Shown piece after piece: positions 51,623-62,391 of a stretch of DNA of 64,000 nt (within the stretch, counting starts at the first letter, position 1; each line of letters starts with the position of its first letter). A program made the translations under genes and the position numbers. Origin of the DNA: Paracoccus sp. S1E-3 (GTDB lineage Bacteria; Pseudomonadota; Alphaproteobacteria; Rhodobacterales; Rhodobacteraceae); assembly GCF_013868135.1 (NCBI RefSeq), contig NZ_JACEMU010000005.1:1-64000 (forward strand), given 5' to 3'. The notes beneath the pieces are model-generated. The model was given only the letters and a program-made list of their open reading frames with translations, had not been told where the DNA came from and made no database searches.

Positions 51623-52960
51623 GTCGGCTGGTCCTCCTGAGGCTGTCATAGCGGGCGCAGTCGGCCACGGGTTCGTGGGTCAGGCGCAGCGCGGTGGGGG
51701 TGAGTAGAAGTGGTGGCGGGGTCGGGTCGCGTCGTCGGGCGAGGATGTTGATGACGACCGGGGCGGAATGGACGCCCTGATCCACGGCCTCGCGGCAGGC
51801 GGCTTCGACGGCTTGGAGCCCGTCATCGGGCACGCAGCTCAGGATCTGGACCATCTGCCGGTCGCCGTCATCGCTGCCCTTCAGCTTGCGCCGGATCGCG
51901 GCCATGGCGGGCGGAAGCACCCAGTCCTTGAACGGAGCTCCATTGCGCAGTGCTCCAGGTTTGCGTGCCAGAACAGGCACATAATGCCACGGATCATAGA
52001 CGGTCTGGCCTCTCCCGAAGGCGCGGGCATGCTCGCCAACCACCACGCCATCCTGCCGGATCACGATGCGTTCGGCGTAAGCATGCACATCTACGGGACG
52101 TCCGACTGCCGTGGCCAAGACCGAGTATTTGTTGTTGTCGAACCGGACCGTGCAGGTCTTCGATACCGAGGCGGGCACGCTGTGGAAGCCATCGAAGCGG
52201 CCGACGTATGGAACGAGGTGGGGCCGCTCTGCCTCGAACATCCCCCAGATCGTCTTGTCGGTCTGTTCGGGATGGCGGTGCGCCTTTGCGTAGGCCACGC
52301 ATTTGTCCAGCAGCCAGGCGTTCAGTTCGTCCAGACTTTTGACGCGGAGGCGCGGCGTAAAGAACCGTTCCCGCACCAGCCCGACCTGGTTCTCGACTTG
52401 TCCCTTCTCCCAGCCCGATGCGGGTGTGCAGGCGACCGGTTGAACAAGGTAATGGCTGCACATCTGCAGGAAGCGGCGATTGTAATGCCGTTCCTTGCCC
52501 GTGAAGACCGCTTCAACCGCCGTCTTCATGTTGTCGTAAATCCCGCGCGTGCAGGTGCCCTTGAAGAAGGCGAAGGCCCGGTCATGCGCGTCAAAGACCA
52601 TCTCTTGACTCTCGCGCATGTAGGCCCGGGCGAACATCATCCGGCTGTGGCAAAGCCGGATATGCGCTACCTTCACCGTCACCGTGACGCCCGAGATCAC
52701 CACGACCTCATGGCTCCAGTCGAACTGGTATGCCTCACCCGGTGCGTAGTAGAGCGGCACATAGGCTTCGGCTGTCATCGCGCCCCGGTTCTGCGACCAA
52801 CCCTTCGCGAACCGGCGCACGGCATCATAGCCGCCTTCGTATCCCAGCCCGCGCAAGTCCTCAAAGATGCGGATCAGCGTCAACCGTTCCCGCGACGGCT
52901 TGTTCGCATTTGATGACAGGAACTGTTCGAGCTGCCCTTGCCACGGCCCTATCCGCGGCA
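51555..52960 (-). pseudogene. istA: IS21-family transposase IstA, N-terminally truncated
   Basis: The DDE transposase core is readable: RLTLIRIFEDLRGLGYEGGY, FDWSHEVVVISGVTVTVKVA (first Asp), TRGIYDNMKTAVEAVFTGKE (second Asp), SGWEKGQVENQVGLVRERFF (Glu), then RVKSLDELNAWLLDKCVAYA. The N-terminal helix-turn-helix and the normal start are missing; an ATG at 53021 opens the frame but its first 20 or so codons derive from the neighbouring XRE gene. About 465 residues remain. Confidence 0.82.
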
Positions 52961-53289
52961 TCGGTTGCCCTGACCAGCGTTGCGACCGTCGCACCCAGAT
53001 TCCGTTCGAGCGCGATAACAACCGGTCGGCTGACCCCGATCCGATTGGCCAGTTGCGCCTGGCTCAGCCCCCGCGCCCGCCGCCGATCGGCCAGAGCCCG
53101 CGCCGCCTGCACCCGGTCCGGCGCCCAGCCCCAGTGCAGATCCAGCGCCACCATGACCGCGACCAGCGCTTGAACACCACCCTCGCCCCGCTCAAGCGCC
53201 CGAAGCGTCGGCAGGCTGATCCTGGCTGAGGCCGCGACCTCGGCTTGGGTCAGTCCGCGTGAGCGACGCGTTGTGCGCAGAGTGTTCAT
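52955..53289 (-). pseudogene. XRE-family regulator with two tandem HTH domains, C-terminally cut
   Basis: ATG 53289 starts NTLRTTRRSRGLTQAEVAAS, ARISLPTLRALERGEGGVQA, the first XRE helix-turn-helix; a second, similar unit follows: ADRRRARGLSQAQLANRIGV, SRPVVIALERNLGATVATLV. Such a duplicated Cro-like arrangement is unusual. The sequence after about residue 110 overlaps the truncated istA and is probably not original. It could be an antitoxin or plasmid-type regulator; its partner is not visible. Confidence 0.65.
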
Positions 53290-53894
53290 GTCAAGAATTG
53301 CTTGTTTCTTGGCGGTCAAAAAGGAAAGTATTCATGACACTATTTGCACCAGATCCACTCGTCCGCGCCAGATAACAAACGTCGATAAGGGCGGAGAGCC
53401 GACTTGCGGCAGTGCGGCGCAGCATTGGCAACAATCTGTATAAGCCGACATTCAGGGGCAAGATCACGAGAGACCGGCACGAGCTAATGGTCGGGCGGGA
53501 TTTGCACCTACGACCTTCAGGTTATGAGCAGATCAGAGGCGAAATTCGGGCACCCCGTAATTTCAGTATGTTACGGGACAATCGATTGATTTATTGCGAT
53601 TTCCATGCCGACGCTCAACTGCATTGAGCGACATCTGACGGAACAACCTGCACGAGAACTGCAGCCAAGGGTTGAGGTGGCGTTGAGGTAGATGATTTTT
53701 CCAGCATCGTAAGTCTGACAACAAAAGTGCGGCCCATGCGTTGCCAGCAAGAGAGGGCCCGCTGAGAAGAAAACTCACATCTCCAACGGTTGTCGTTTAT
53801 GTCGTCGCCCTGATGGAAAGCCGCGTCATCTGTTTTGGACTACCCTGATCGGGCTGAAACCGAAATTTCAAACCCACACGCCACCTCCTCAACC
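53290..53894. other. Long non-coding stretch at the edge of the copper island
   Basis: No gene is supported in 605 bases. Base composition is lower in GC than the surroundings between about 53540 and 53720. It contains the initiator-tRNA-like relic at 53498-53529. Confidence 0.6.
53498..53529 (-). tRNA. Relic of the 3' half of initiator tRNA (possible att site)
   Basis: Read leftwards, GCTCATAACCTGAAGGTCGT then AGGTGCAAATCC follows alphaproteobacterial tRNA-fMet from the CAT anticodon loop through the variable and T arms, with one mismatch in TTCAAATCC. The 5' half (acceptor, D arm, anticodon stem) is not present, so it is not a working tRNA. Such partial copies are left by integrating elements that use tRNA genes as attachment sites. 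Confidence 0.6.
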
Positions 53895-56258
<2,364 letters not shown>

Positions 56259-56274
56259 GACTCTCTCCCGGCAG

Positions 56275-56323
56275 ATACCTATAGGGGGTATATCAGACTT
56301 GCTCTATACCCCTTGAGGGTATA
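56275..56323. promoter_or_regulatory. Two CsoR-like operators between copA and csoR
   Basis: Two G/C-tract dyads sit in the 100-base divergent region: ATACCTATAGGGGGTAT (56275-56291) near the copA start and the perfect TATACCC-CTTGA-GGGTATA (56305-56323) near csoR. Their form resembles known CsoR sites, so copper-dependent control of both directions is likely. Confidence 0.6.
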
Positions 56324-56358
56324 GCACAAGCTGCAGATGTTGAAGTTCGGAGCCCTCC

Positions 56359-56640
56359 TTGGCGCATGACAAGCAGAACCGAGACGCGATCCTGAAGCGG
56401 CTTTCCCGCCTGAACGGTCAGGTGCAGGGCGTGTCGCGCATGGTCGAGGACGGGCGCTATTGCGTCGATATCCTGAACCAGACCGCCGCCATCCGCTCGG
56501 CCCTGCGCGGGGTCGAGCGCCTGTTGATCGAGGATCATGCGCGAAGCTGCATGGAAGACGCGATCCAATCTGGCGATCAGGACCGGCAGAGGGTGATGTT
56601 CCGTGAGGTGGTTGAATTGATGGACAAGGTGCGCGACTGA
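56359..56640 (+). CDS. csoR: CsoR/FrmR/RcnR-family copper-sensing repressor
   Basis: A 93-residue all-helical repressor: RDAILKRLSRLNGQVQGVSR, MVEDGRYCVDILNQTAAIRS, ALRGVERLLIEDHARSCMED. The Cys-His-Cys set (GRYCVD, EDHARSCM) is the Cu(I) site of CsoR proteins. The start is TTG at 56359, with GGAG upstream. It is expected to release copA and its own operon when copper binds. It is coupled (TGATG) to the next small gene. Confidence 0.88.
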   Translation: MAHDKQNRDAILKRLSRLNGQVQGVSRMVEDGRYCVDILNQTAAIRSALRGVERLLIEDHARSCMEDAIQSGDQDRQRVMFREVVELMDKVRD

Positions 56641-56963
56641 TGCAGTTCCTGCTGTCGGCCCTGCTTGCTGTCATGCTGGCGGTGACGATGCCGCTGGCCC
56701 TGACCGGCGCCGCAACGGCGGAAGCGTCGCAGACGGCCTCGATAGCCGAAACATCCGTGCCGCCGGCCGCGCATGAATGCTGCACCACGCAGCCGGATTC
56801 TCCACATGGCGACTGTGCGGCCTGTGCCGCCATCGGCCATGCCGAAGTCACGGCGAACGCGGCCCGGTTGCCACGCCGAATCCGGCACATTCCCCCGCTG
56901 CAGGATATGAAATCCGCCAGGCCGCGTTTGCCGCTGCCCCCTCCGCGATCCGCTGCTCTCTGA
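56640..56963 (+). CDS. Small exported Cys-rich protein of the copper locus
   Basis: A 107-residue secreted protein: signal peptide QFLLSALLAVMLAVTMPLAL, then a short mature part with HECCTTQPDSPHGDCAACAA, a Cys/His cluster that could bind copper, and a Pro/Arg-rich tail. TGATG overlap with csoR shows co-translation. I do not recognise a named family; DUF2946-like proteins have similar size and layout. A periplasmic copper chaperone or sponge is possible. Confidence 0.65.
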   Translation: MQFLLSALLAVMLAVTMPLALTGAATAEASQTASIAETSVPPAAHECCTTQPDSPHGDCAACAAIGHAEVTANAARLPRRIRHIPPLQDMKSARPRLPLPPPRSAAL

Positions 56964-57056
56964 CGCCACATGGCCCGAGTGGCCACAAGTCGATCAACTG
57001 CGCCATGACAGGGATGAATGACCCTACGGCGCGCAACATCCCGAAGGACATCAGAT

Positions 57057-57536
57057 ATGAGCAACCCCAATTTCTCGCGTCGCGGGGCGATCCTTGCGGT
57101 CGCGGCGATACTGTCGACAACCTCTACCCTTGCCTTCGCCGCCACCGGCTCGGATGCAAAGCCGAACCTGCTGAGTGTCACCAAGGACCCCGGCTGCGGC
57201 TGCTGCGGCGCCTGGGCCGACCTTGCCATCGAGGCGGGGTTTGAGGTCGAAATCACTGAGGCCAGCGACTATGTCGGCATGAAGCGCGACGCCGCTGTGC
57301 CCGAAAACCTGTGGTCCTGCCACACGACCCGGATCGGCGGCTATATCGTCGAGGGCCATGTGCCCTTCGCGGCCATAACGCAGCTTCTGGATCAGCGTCC
57401 CGACATCTCCGGGATCGCCGTGCCGGGGATGCCCGCCGGCTCTCCGGGCATGGGCGGCGGGGTCGAGGCCACCGCCGAGGTCATCGCCTGGGGCGGCATT
57501 GCCGGTGACGGGCGCGCCTTTCCGCTGGACGGATAA
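57057..57536 (+). CDS. DUF411 periplasmic metal-binding protein
   Basis: A 159-residue protein. A twin-arginine-like leader (FSRRGAILAVAAILSTTSTL) is followed by the DUF411 motif TKDPGCGCCGAWADLAIEAG, then MKRDAAVPENLWSCHTTRIG and VEGHVPFAAITQLLDQRPDI. DUF411 proteins accompany copper (CopG-like) or cation-efflux systems and bind metals through the CGCC and CH residues. ATG 57057 follows GAAGGA. It is followed after three bases by the cytochrome gene. Confidence 0.85.
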   Translation: MSNPNFSRRGAILAVAAILSTTSTLAFAATGSDAKPNLLSVTKDPGCGCCGAWADLAIEAGFEVEITEASDYVGMKRDAAVPENLWSCHTTRIGGYIVEGHVPFAAITQLLDQRPDISGIAVPGMPAGSPGMGGGVEATAEVIAWGGIAGDGRAFPLDG

Positions 57537-57539
57537 CAG

Positions 57540-57995
57540 ATGACGCGCAACGCACTCATCCTCATCGCGGCGGTCGGTCTGGCCGCTGCGATCCTGATCC
57601 TCTGGCGCGGCAGCGCGGCGACTGAGACAGCCGCACAGGATCAGGCCGTCATCGCGCTTGGCCAGCGGCTCTACGCCGACAACTGTGCCAGTTGCCATGG
57701 CGCCGATCTGGAAGGGCAGCCGGACTGGCAGACCCCACTCGCAAATGGCCGCTATCCGGCGCCCCCGCATAACGAGACCGGCCACACATGGCATCACGCC
57801 GACGCGCTTCTGGAACAGATCGTCCGTGACGGCACCGCCGCCGTGGTCGGGGATGGTTATGAAAGCGACATGCCCGGCTTTTCTGATGTCATGAGCGACG
57901 CCGAGATCGCCGCCGTTCTGGCCTATATCAAATCCACCTGGCCGGAACGCGAGCGCGCAATCCAGAGCCGTATGACCAAGGACAGCGCGTCCTAA
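57540..57995 (+). CDS. Membrane-anchored c-type cytochrome
   Basis: A 151-residue protein with an N-terminal anchor (ALILIAAVGLAAAILILW), heme-binding NCASCHGADLEG, and a distal Met in ESDMPGFSDVMSDAEIAAVL; the C-terminal helix is AYIKSTWPERER. This class I cytochrome c is common beside copper-resistance and multicopper oxidase genes, where it may accept electrons during Cu+ oxidation. Operon with DUF411. Confidence 0.88.
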   Translation: MTRNALILIAAVGLAAAILILWRGSAATETAAQDQAVIALGQRLYADNCASCHGADLEGQPDWQTPLANGRYPAPPHNETGHTWHHADALLEQIVRDGTAAVVGDGYESDMPGFSDVMSDAEIAAVLAYIKSTWPERERAIQSRMTKDSAS

Positions 57996-58032
57996 CACCC
58001 CGCGCGTCACCACCCCACCCAAGGAGCTTCAC

Positions 58033-58305
58033 ATGAAAAAAAGAACCGCCGCAATCGCGCTGACGCTTCTCATCCTAGCAGGATGCGCGGCACAGACGCC
58101 TGATATCGCCGTCGAGGAGGCCTGGCCCTATCCGATCCCGAACGAGGTCGTCGCCATCGCCGGTCCCAATCAAGATCTGACCACGGCTCGCGTCGATCCG
58201 GCGGATGACTGCTATTGGTATTACCACGCCGGGCCGGTCGAGACGACGCTGGTGCCGCTGCGCGCCGCAAATGGCAACCATATCTGCAACGCGCGCACGT
58301 CCTGA
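58033..58305 (+). CDS. Small lipoprotein of the copper locus
   Basis: A 90-residue lipoprotein with the lipobox LILAGCAAQ (Cys18), mature part EEAWPYPIPNEVVAIAGPNQ, DDCYWYYHAGPVETTLVPLR, NGNHICNARTS. Two further cysteines could form a disulfide. AAGGAG precedes ATG. Similar short lipoproteins are found with DUF411/cytochrome genes in Rhodobacterales; function unknown. Confidence 0.75.
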   Translation: MKKRTAAIALTLLILAGCAAQTPDIAVEEAWPYPIPNEVVAIAGPNQDLTTARVDPADDCYWYYHAGPVETTLVPLRAANGNHICNARTS

Positions 58306-58332
58306 CACCCGGCATCGCCGGAGGGCGGCCGT

Positions 58333-58983
58333 TCAGCTGACGGCCGTCACGCTGCCCTCCGGCGAATAGAGATAGGCCGTCGCGCCGATCTGGACCCGTG
58401 GATACAGCCCGTTGATATGGGCCATGACCATGCGGACGCAGCCGGAACTGGCGCGGCTGCCGATCGAGGTCGGAAATGGCGTGCCGTGAATGCGCAGATA
58501 GGTGTCGCGCTCGCCGAGATAGAGATAGAGCGCTCGCGAACCCAGCGCGTTCCGGGGGCCGGGCTCCATGCCATTTTCATACTGCGCATAGACCTCGGGT
58601 TCGCGCTCGATCATGTTCCGGGTCGGGGTCCAGTGCGGCCATTCGGCCTTGCGCTTGATTGTATAGGTCCCCGGCTCGTAAAGATCGCCCCGACCGATGG
58701 CCACGCCGTAACGCATTGCGGTGCCGCCCTCTTCGATGTGGTACAGGTATCGGGCCACGGCATCGACGTGGATATCGCCCGGCACCAGACCGTCATTCGC
58801 GACAATCCGCTGCGGCAGGAAACGCTGGTGCAGGCCCCAAGGATTGGGGCCGCCGGCTTCCACCTCGGCATCCCAGGCGGCCTTCTGCGCCGCGTCGGGC
58901 CAGGTCGAGGCCATAAGCGGGCTGGCGGCGGAGGCCGCGAACAGCGCCGTCGTCGTTCGGATGAAATGTCTGCGTGTCAGCAT
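58333..58983 (-). CDS. L,D-transpeptidase (YkuD domain)
   Basis: A 216-residue enzyme with a twin-arginine-type leader (LTRRHFIRTTTALFAASAAS). The YkuD core shows YRYGVAIGRG-like strand (RYGVAIGRGDLYEPGTYTIK), LRIHGTPFPTSIGSRASSGC and the catalytic SGCVRM. It crosslinks peptidoglycan (3-3 links) or attaches lipoproteins. In copper islands it may protect the cell wall. GAGGAG precedes ATG. It converges on the lipoprotein gene. Confidence 0.88.
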   Translation of the reverse strand: MLTRRHFIRTTTALFAASAASPLMASTWPDAAQKAAWDAEVEAGGPNPWGLHQRFLPQRIVANDGLVPGDIHVDAVARYLYHIEEGGTAMRYGVAIGRGDLYEPGTYTIKRKAEWPHWTPTRNMIEREPEVYAQYENGMEPGPRNALGSRALYLYLGERDTYLRIHGTPFPTSIGSRASSGCVRMVMAHINGLYPRVQIGATAYLYSPEGSVTAVS

Positions 58984-59064
58984 GTGATTGCTCCTCGTAA
59001 TGGTTGTACCTTCAGATGAATGCGGCAAGCGCAGCGGGATCCGCGATTGCCGAACCGTATCGCA

Positions 59065-59586
59065 TCAGCGCCCATCGACCTCGGGCGTCGCCGCTGGCCC
59101 GCCTTCCAGATCGGCGATCAGCGCCTTCATCTCCGCGATTTCCAGCGTCTGGGCCTCGATGATGCTGTCCGCCAGCGCCCGCACGCGAGGATCCGAGATA
59201 TCCGCGCGGGTGGATGTCAGGATCGCAATCGAGTGATGCGGAATCATCGCCTTCATCCAGGCGGTATCATCGACCGTTGCCTGACTGCGAACCAGAAACA
59301 GGCCGAGGGCAAAGGCCAGAATTGAAAGGCCTGCGACGGTCATATTGGCGCGCTGGTTGCGATACATCCCAAGCATGAAGGCCAGCATGATCAGCGCCAT
59401 GGCGCCGCCCATGTAAAGCGCCATCCACATCCGGGTCTGGCTGAAAAAGACATGATCCATCGCCCAGGTGTTCAGATACATCAGCCCGAACATGATCACC
59501 GTCGAGGTAGCGATCATCGCCGCAAAACGGCCATAGCTTCCGCCGCTCTGGCTTCCGTGGCTATTGTGTCGATCAGAATTATCCAT
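59065..59586 (-). CDS. DUF305 domain membrane protein
   Basis: A 173-residue protein with a His/Ser-rich N-terminus, two or three membrane segments (FAAMIATSTVIMFGLMYLNT, ALYMGGAMALIMLAFMLGMY, MTVAGLSILAFALGLFLVRS) and the DUF305 core WMKAMIPHHSIAILTSTRAD. The HHS pair and conserved Met are candidate metal contacts. Such proteins are common in plasmid-borne copper loci; no defined function. Confidence 0.85.
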   Translation of the reverse strand: MDNSDRHNSHGSQSGGSYGRFAAMIATSTVIMFGLMYLNTWAMDHVFFSQTRMWMALYMGGAMALIMLAFMLGMYRNQRANMTVAGLSILAFALGLFLVRSQATVDDTAWMKAMIPHHSIAILTSTRADISDPRVRALADSIIEAQTLEIAEMKALIADLEGGPAATPEVDGR

Positions 59587-59610
59587 AGCGTTGTCCTTTC
59601 GTGAAATGCT

Positions 59611-60228
59611 TCAATTGCCACGCGAGGCCGCAACCAGTTCGGCCAGTTCCGTTGATGAAATGGCGCCAAAGCGCGAATCCGATCCGGCGATGAAGGTGGG
59701 TGTGCCGACAAGCCCCATCGCCTCGGCCAGCGCATTGGACTGCTGGATATGTTGGGCAATCTCCGGGCCGCCCATATCGCGCTGCAACTGCTGAGTGTCT
59801 AAACCCATGGATCGCGCAACACGCAGGACGCTGGCCCTTTCGGCCCGGGGTTTCTGACTCATCAAGGCGCGATGAAAGTCGGCGTAGCGGCCCTGCTTGC
59901 GCGACGCCAGCGCCGCGCGGGCCGCGAAAACCGAACCCTCGCCAAAGACCGGCCATTCCCGCATCACCATCCGCAAGCCGGGATCGGCTCCTAACACGGC
60001 ATCCACCACTGGCATCATCGCACGGCAGAACTGGCAGTTATAGTCGAAGAACTCGATCAGAGTCGCATCGCCGTCAGGATTGCCGAAGATCGGCGCATTC
60101 GCGTCATGTTCAAGCTGCCTGCGGAATTCGGGTGGAAGCGAATGACCAGCCCAAGATAGGCGCGGTGCGATGGCCATCGCCGGGGCGGTAAGGGCCAGGG
60201 TCAGGATCATGCGTCGCTGAAACATCAT
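59611..60228 (-). CDS. DsbA-family periplasmic thiol oxidoreductase
   Basis: A 205-residue protein: signal peptide ILTLALTAPAMAIAPRLSWA, then the thioredoxin-fold DsbA type with FFDYNCQFCRAMMPVVDAVL (CXXC active site) and the cis-Pro loop LVGTPTFIAGSDSRFG. It resembles the Com1/DsbG-like group. It sits 10 bases after the multicopper oxidase stop and is likely co-transcribed, perhaps keeping copper-protein cysteines in the right redox state. ATG 60228 or the next codon could be the start. Confidence 0.88.
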   Translation of the reverse strand: MMFQRRMILTLALTAPAMAIAPRLSWAGHSLPPEFRRQLEHDANAPIFGNPDGDATLIEFFDYNCQFCRAMMPVVDAVLGADPGLRMVMREWPVFGEGSVFAARAALASRKQGRYADFHRALMSQKPRAERASVLRVARSMGLDTQQLQRDMGGPEIAQHIQQSNALAEAMGLVGTPTFIAGSDSRFGAISSTELAELVAASRGN

Positions 60229-60238
60229 GTCACTCCCG

Positions 60239-61735
60239 TCACGCCGAGACCGCGAACGTCGTCATCATGCCGCTGGCAAGATGCGGCATGTGGTGACAAT
60301 GCAGCATCCATTCCGCCGCCTCGCCCGCATCCAGCGCCACCGTGACCATCGACATGGGCGGCACATAGACCGTGTCGCGCAATGCACCGGAAAACCGTCT
60401 GCCATTGATCGCGACAACTTGGAAATGATGGCCATGCAGATGCATGGGATGGCCCATCATCGACATGTTGTGGAACATGATCTCGACCCGCTGGCCTGTT
60501 TTGGCCGTAACCGGAATCCGATCCTCGAACACGCGGTCGTTGATGGTCCAGCGATAGGGCTGCATCTGCCCGCCCAGCATCACCATGGGTGATGCATCGG
60601 CAACTCGTTCCGTCAGCGGAGCAACGGCCCGCAAGGCGGCTTCCTGTGCAAGGTCGATATCGAATGCAGGTGCGGCCCCGTCTGCCATTCCAAGCATGAC
60701 CGGCACCTTGGCGCCAGCGGTCGCAAGGATAAGGCCGGTGCGCTCCTGCGCGCCTTCGCGCAGAGCAAGGATCGGCCATGCGCCGCCTCCGGTGGGCAGG
60801 TCAAGCTCGATATCCAGGCGCTGCCCCATGGCCAGACCAAAGCGCGTTCCTGGCAAGGGCTGCACCGGCTGGCCATCCACCGCAACAAGCCGACCCGGAA
60901 CCTCGCCGCTGTCGAGCCAGAATACCGTGGCCGCAGCCCCGTTGATGACCCGCAGCAGGACCCGGCCACCCTTTTCTACCCGCACAACTTCCGGGTCGCT
61001 CAAGGTGCGGTCATTCACCAGATAGGCATCGAAATCGAAGTCGTTCAGATCCATCTGCATCCCGGTCATGCCGGGCATGGACATGCCGCTCATTTCCGAC
61101 ATCACATTCATGGCCATGCCGCCCCCCATGTCATGACCGGCATGGGGATCGGCTGGTTGCGACATTTCGGCTTCGGCGGCCTCGTCATGCCCCTTTCCCG
61201 AGCGGATTTCGTCCTGCACCTCTTCCGGCGGGCGGAAGGAAAAGTCATGCAGGAACATGGTGACCTCTTGCCGATCAGCTCGCAGATCCTCGGGGCGGCG
61301 GACGATCAGGGGTGCGGCCAGCAACTGCATCTCCTGAATGGGCACATGGCTGTGCATCCAGTGCGTGCCTGCTGCGGCCTCAAAATCATAGGCACGCGTC
61401 TCTCTTGGCTGCAGCAGCGGCATCGGCATATCGGGAACGCCGTCCTGTGCGTTCGGCGGGATCTGTCCATGCCAATGAATGATCGTCGGCTCGGCCAGAT
61501 CATTGGTCAGATCCAGCAAGAAACGCTGGCCGGGGTCCAGTGTCAGCCCGGGCGTTCCGTTGCCGTTGATCAGCCCGAAAACCGTGGCGGCGCGGCCATC
61601 GATGTCAAGCGTGCGCGTCGTTGCCTGCAATGCCAGCGCGGCTGGCTGCGCAAAGCCCGTGCGCGGGACGGCAAAAGCTGCGGCCATGGCAGCGGTTGCG
61701 GTCAGAAAGCCGCGGCGATTCAGCGTGCATGTCAT
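60239..61735 (-). CDS. Multicopper oxidase, TAT-exported, Met-rich
   Basis: A 498-residue periplasmic oxidase. A twin-arginine leader (LNRRGFLTATAAMAAAFAVP) is followed by copper ligand clusters TIIHWHGQIPP, THWMHSHVPIQEMQ, GHPMHLHGHHFQVV and the final LHCHHMPHLASGMM. A Met/His-rich insert (DPHAGHDMGGGMAMNVMSEM, SGMSMPGMTGMQM) around residues 195-230 resembles the Cu+-binding region of CueO/PcoA enzymes. It probably oxidises toxic Cu+ in the periplasm. The final cluster HCHHMPHLASGM is the type 1/3 site. Confidence 0.92.
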   Translation of the reverse strand: MTCTLNRRGFLTATAAMAAAFAVPRTGFAQPAALALQATTRTLDIDGRAATVFGLINGNGTPGLTLDPGQRFLLDLTNDLAEPTIIHWHGQIPPNAQDGVPDMPMPLLQPRETRAYDFEAAAGTHWMHSHVPIQEMQLLAAPLIVRRPEDLRADRQEVTMFLHDFSFRPPEEVQDEIRSGKGHDEAAEAEMSQPADPHAGHDMGGGMAMNVMSEMSGMSMPGMTGMQMDLNDFDFDAYLVNDRTLSDPEVVRVEKGGRVLLRVINGAAATVFWLDSGEVPGRLVAVDGQPVQPLPGTRFGLAMGQRLDIELDLPTGGGAWPILALREGAQERTGLILATAGAKVPVMLGMADGAAPAFDIDLAQEAALRAVAPLTERVADASPMVMLGGQMQPYRWTINDRVFEDRIPVTAKTGQRVEIMFHNMSMMGHPMHLHGHHFQVVAINGRRFSGALRDTVYVPPMSMVTVALDAGEAAEWMLHCHHMPHLASGMMTTFAVSA

Positions 61736-61806
61736 ATGAGTAATCCATCAAACCCCGTGGGGCGAACAATGTTCGGCACCTTGAACAGGTGCGGCAAATC
61801 AGGTGT

Positions 61807-62157
61807 TCAGATGGATTTCGGAGGGCGGTATCCGGGGCCGACCAGACGGCCCTCACGTGTCACCGCTATAGAGTGCCATTTCAGCGAATGCTCGGTCTCA
61901 ACAGGCGCAAGTTGCGCGGCAGCAAGCCAGGGCGTAGGTGTGCCGACACATACAATCGCACAGGCATCGGTCATATCGTGCCGAGAAGGCTCTCCCGAAT
62001 AACCGTGCTCATGCCCGGCTGTGTCGCCGGGATGGCTGATCGAAGCGACAACTTGATCGGTCGGCAGTCCGGCTGGGCCAGCACTTTGCCCATGCTGCGT
62101 CGCGCCCGCCAACACGAGCAGGACAACAAGCAGAGAACATATCGCGCGGCACATCAT
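61807..62157 (-). CDS. Small exported protein of the copper locus
   Basis: A 116-residue secreted protein with a signal peptide (CRAICSLLVVLLVLAGATQH) and a mature part with HPGDTAGHEHGYSGEPSRHD and TDACAIVCVGTP, offering His and Cys residues for metal binding, then WHSIAVTREGRLVGPGYRPP. It resembles DUF2946-like copper-locus proteins by size and layout. It heads the multicopper oxidase operon (71 bases upstream). Confidence 0.65.
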   Translation of the reverse strand: MMCRAICSLLVVLLVLAGATQHGQSAGPAGLPTDQVVASISHPGDTAGHEHGYSGEPSRHDMTDACAIVCVGTPTPWLAAAQLAPVETEHSLKWHSIAVTREGRLVGPGYRPPKSI

Positions 62158-62391
62158 GTGGTTGAGTTGGAACCTATGAAACTAGCTTGACAATAAGCAG
62201 GACAGGCTCTCGTTGCAATTCACGGAGTAATCAACAGAGGGTGTAGGTTTTTCCCTTCTGAGCCATTGACCGGCAGCCCTCCCCCTAGGTTCTGCCACCT
62301 TCCGCCTCCCCGCCGGTCTGACCGGCGATGCATGACTCGCGATGAGCGCGAGGCTGAGCCTTGTGTGGGATGCAAGAAGGAGGCGCTGGGC

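Larger units (their letters stand above)
50767..52960 (-). mobile_element. IS21-family insertion sequence, one end missing
   Basis: At 50767-50820 lie two copies of the IS21-type subterminal repeat (CGGCACGCAAAACTGACCCC and CGGCGTCCAAAATTGACCCC), marking the end after istB. istA and istB follow in the leftward direction. The opposite end, including the istA start, appears to be deleted near 52960, where the frame merges with an XRE-type gene. Confidence 0.8.

Noticed and set aside
53412..53627. Small + strand frame of 71 codons downstream of the XRE gene
   Set aside because: No ribosome binding site, and it overlaps the tRNA-like relic; no domain is recognisable.
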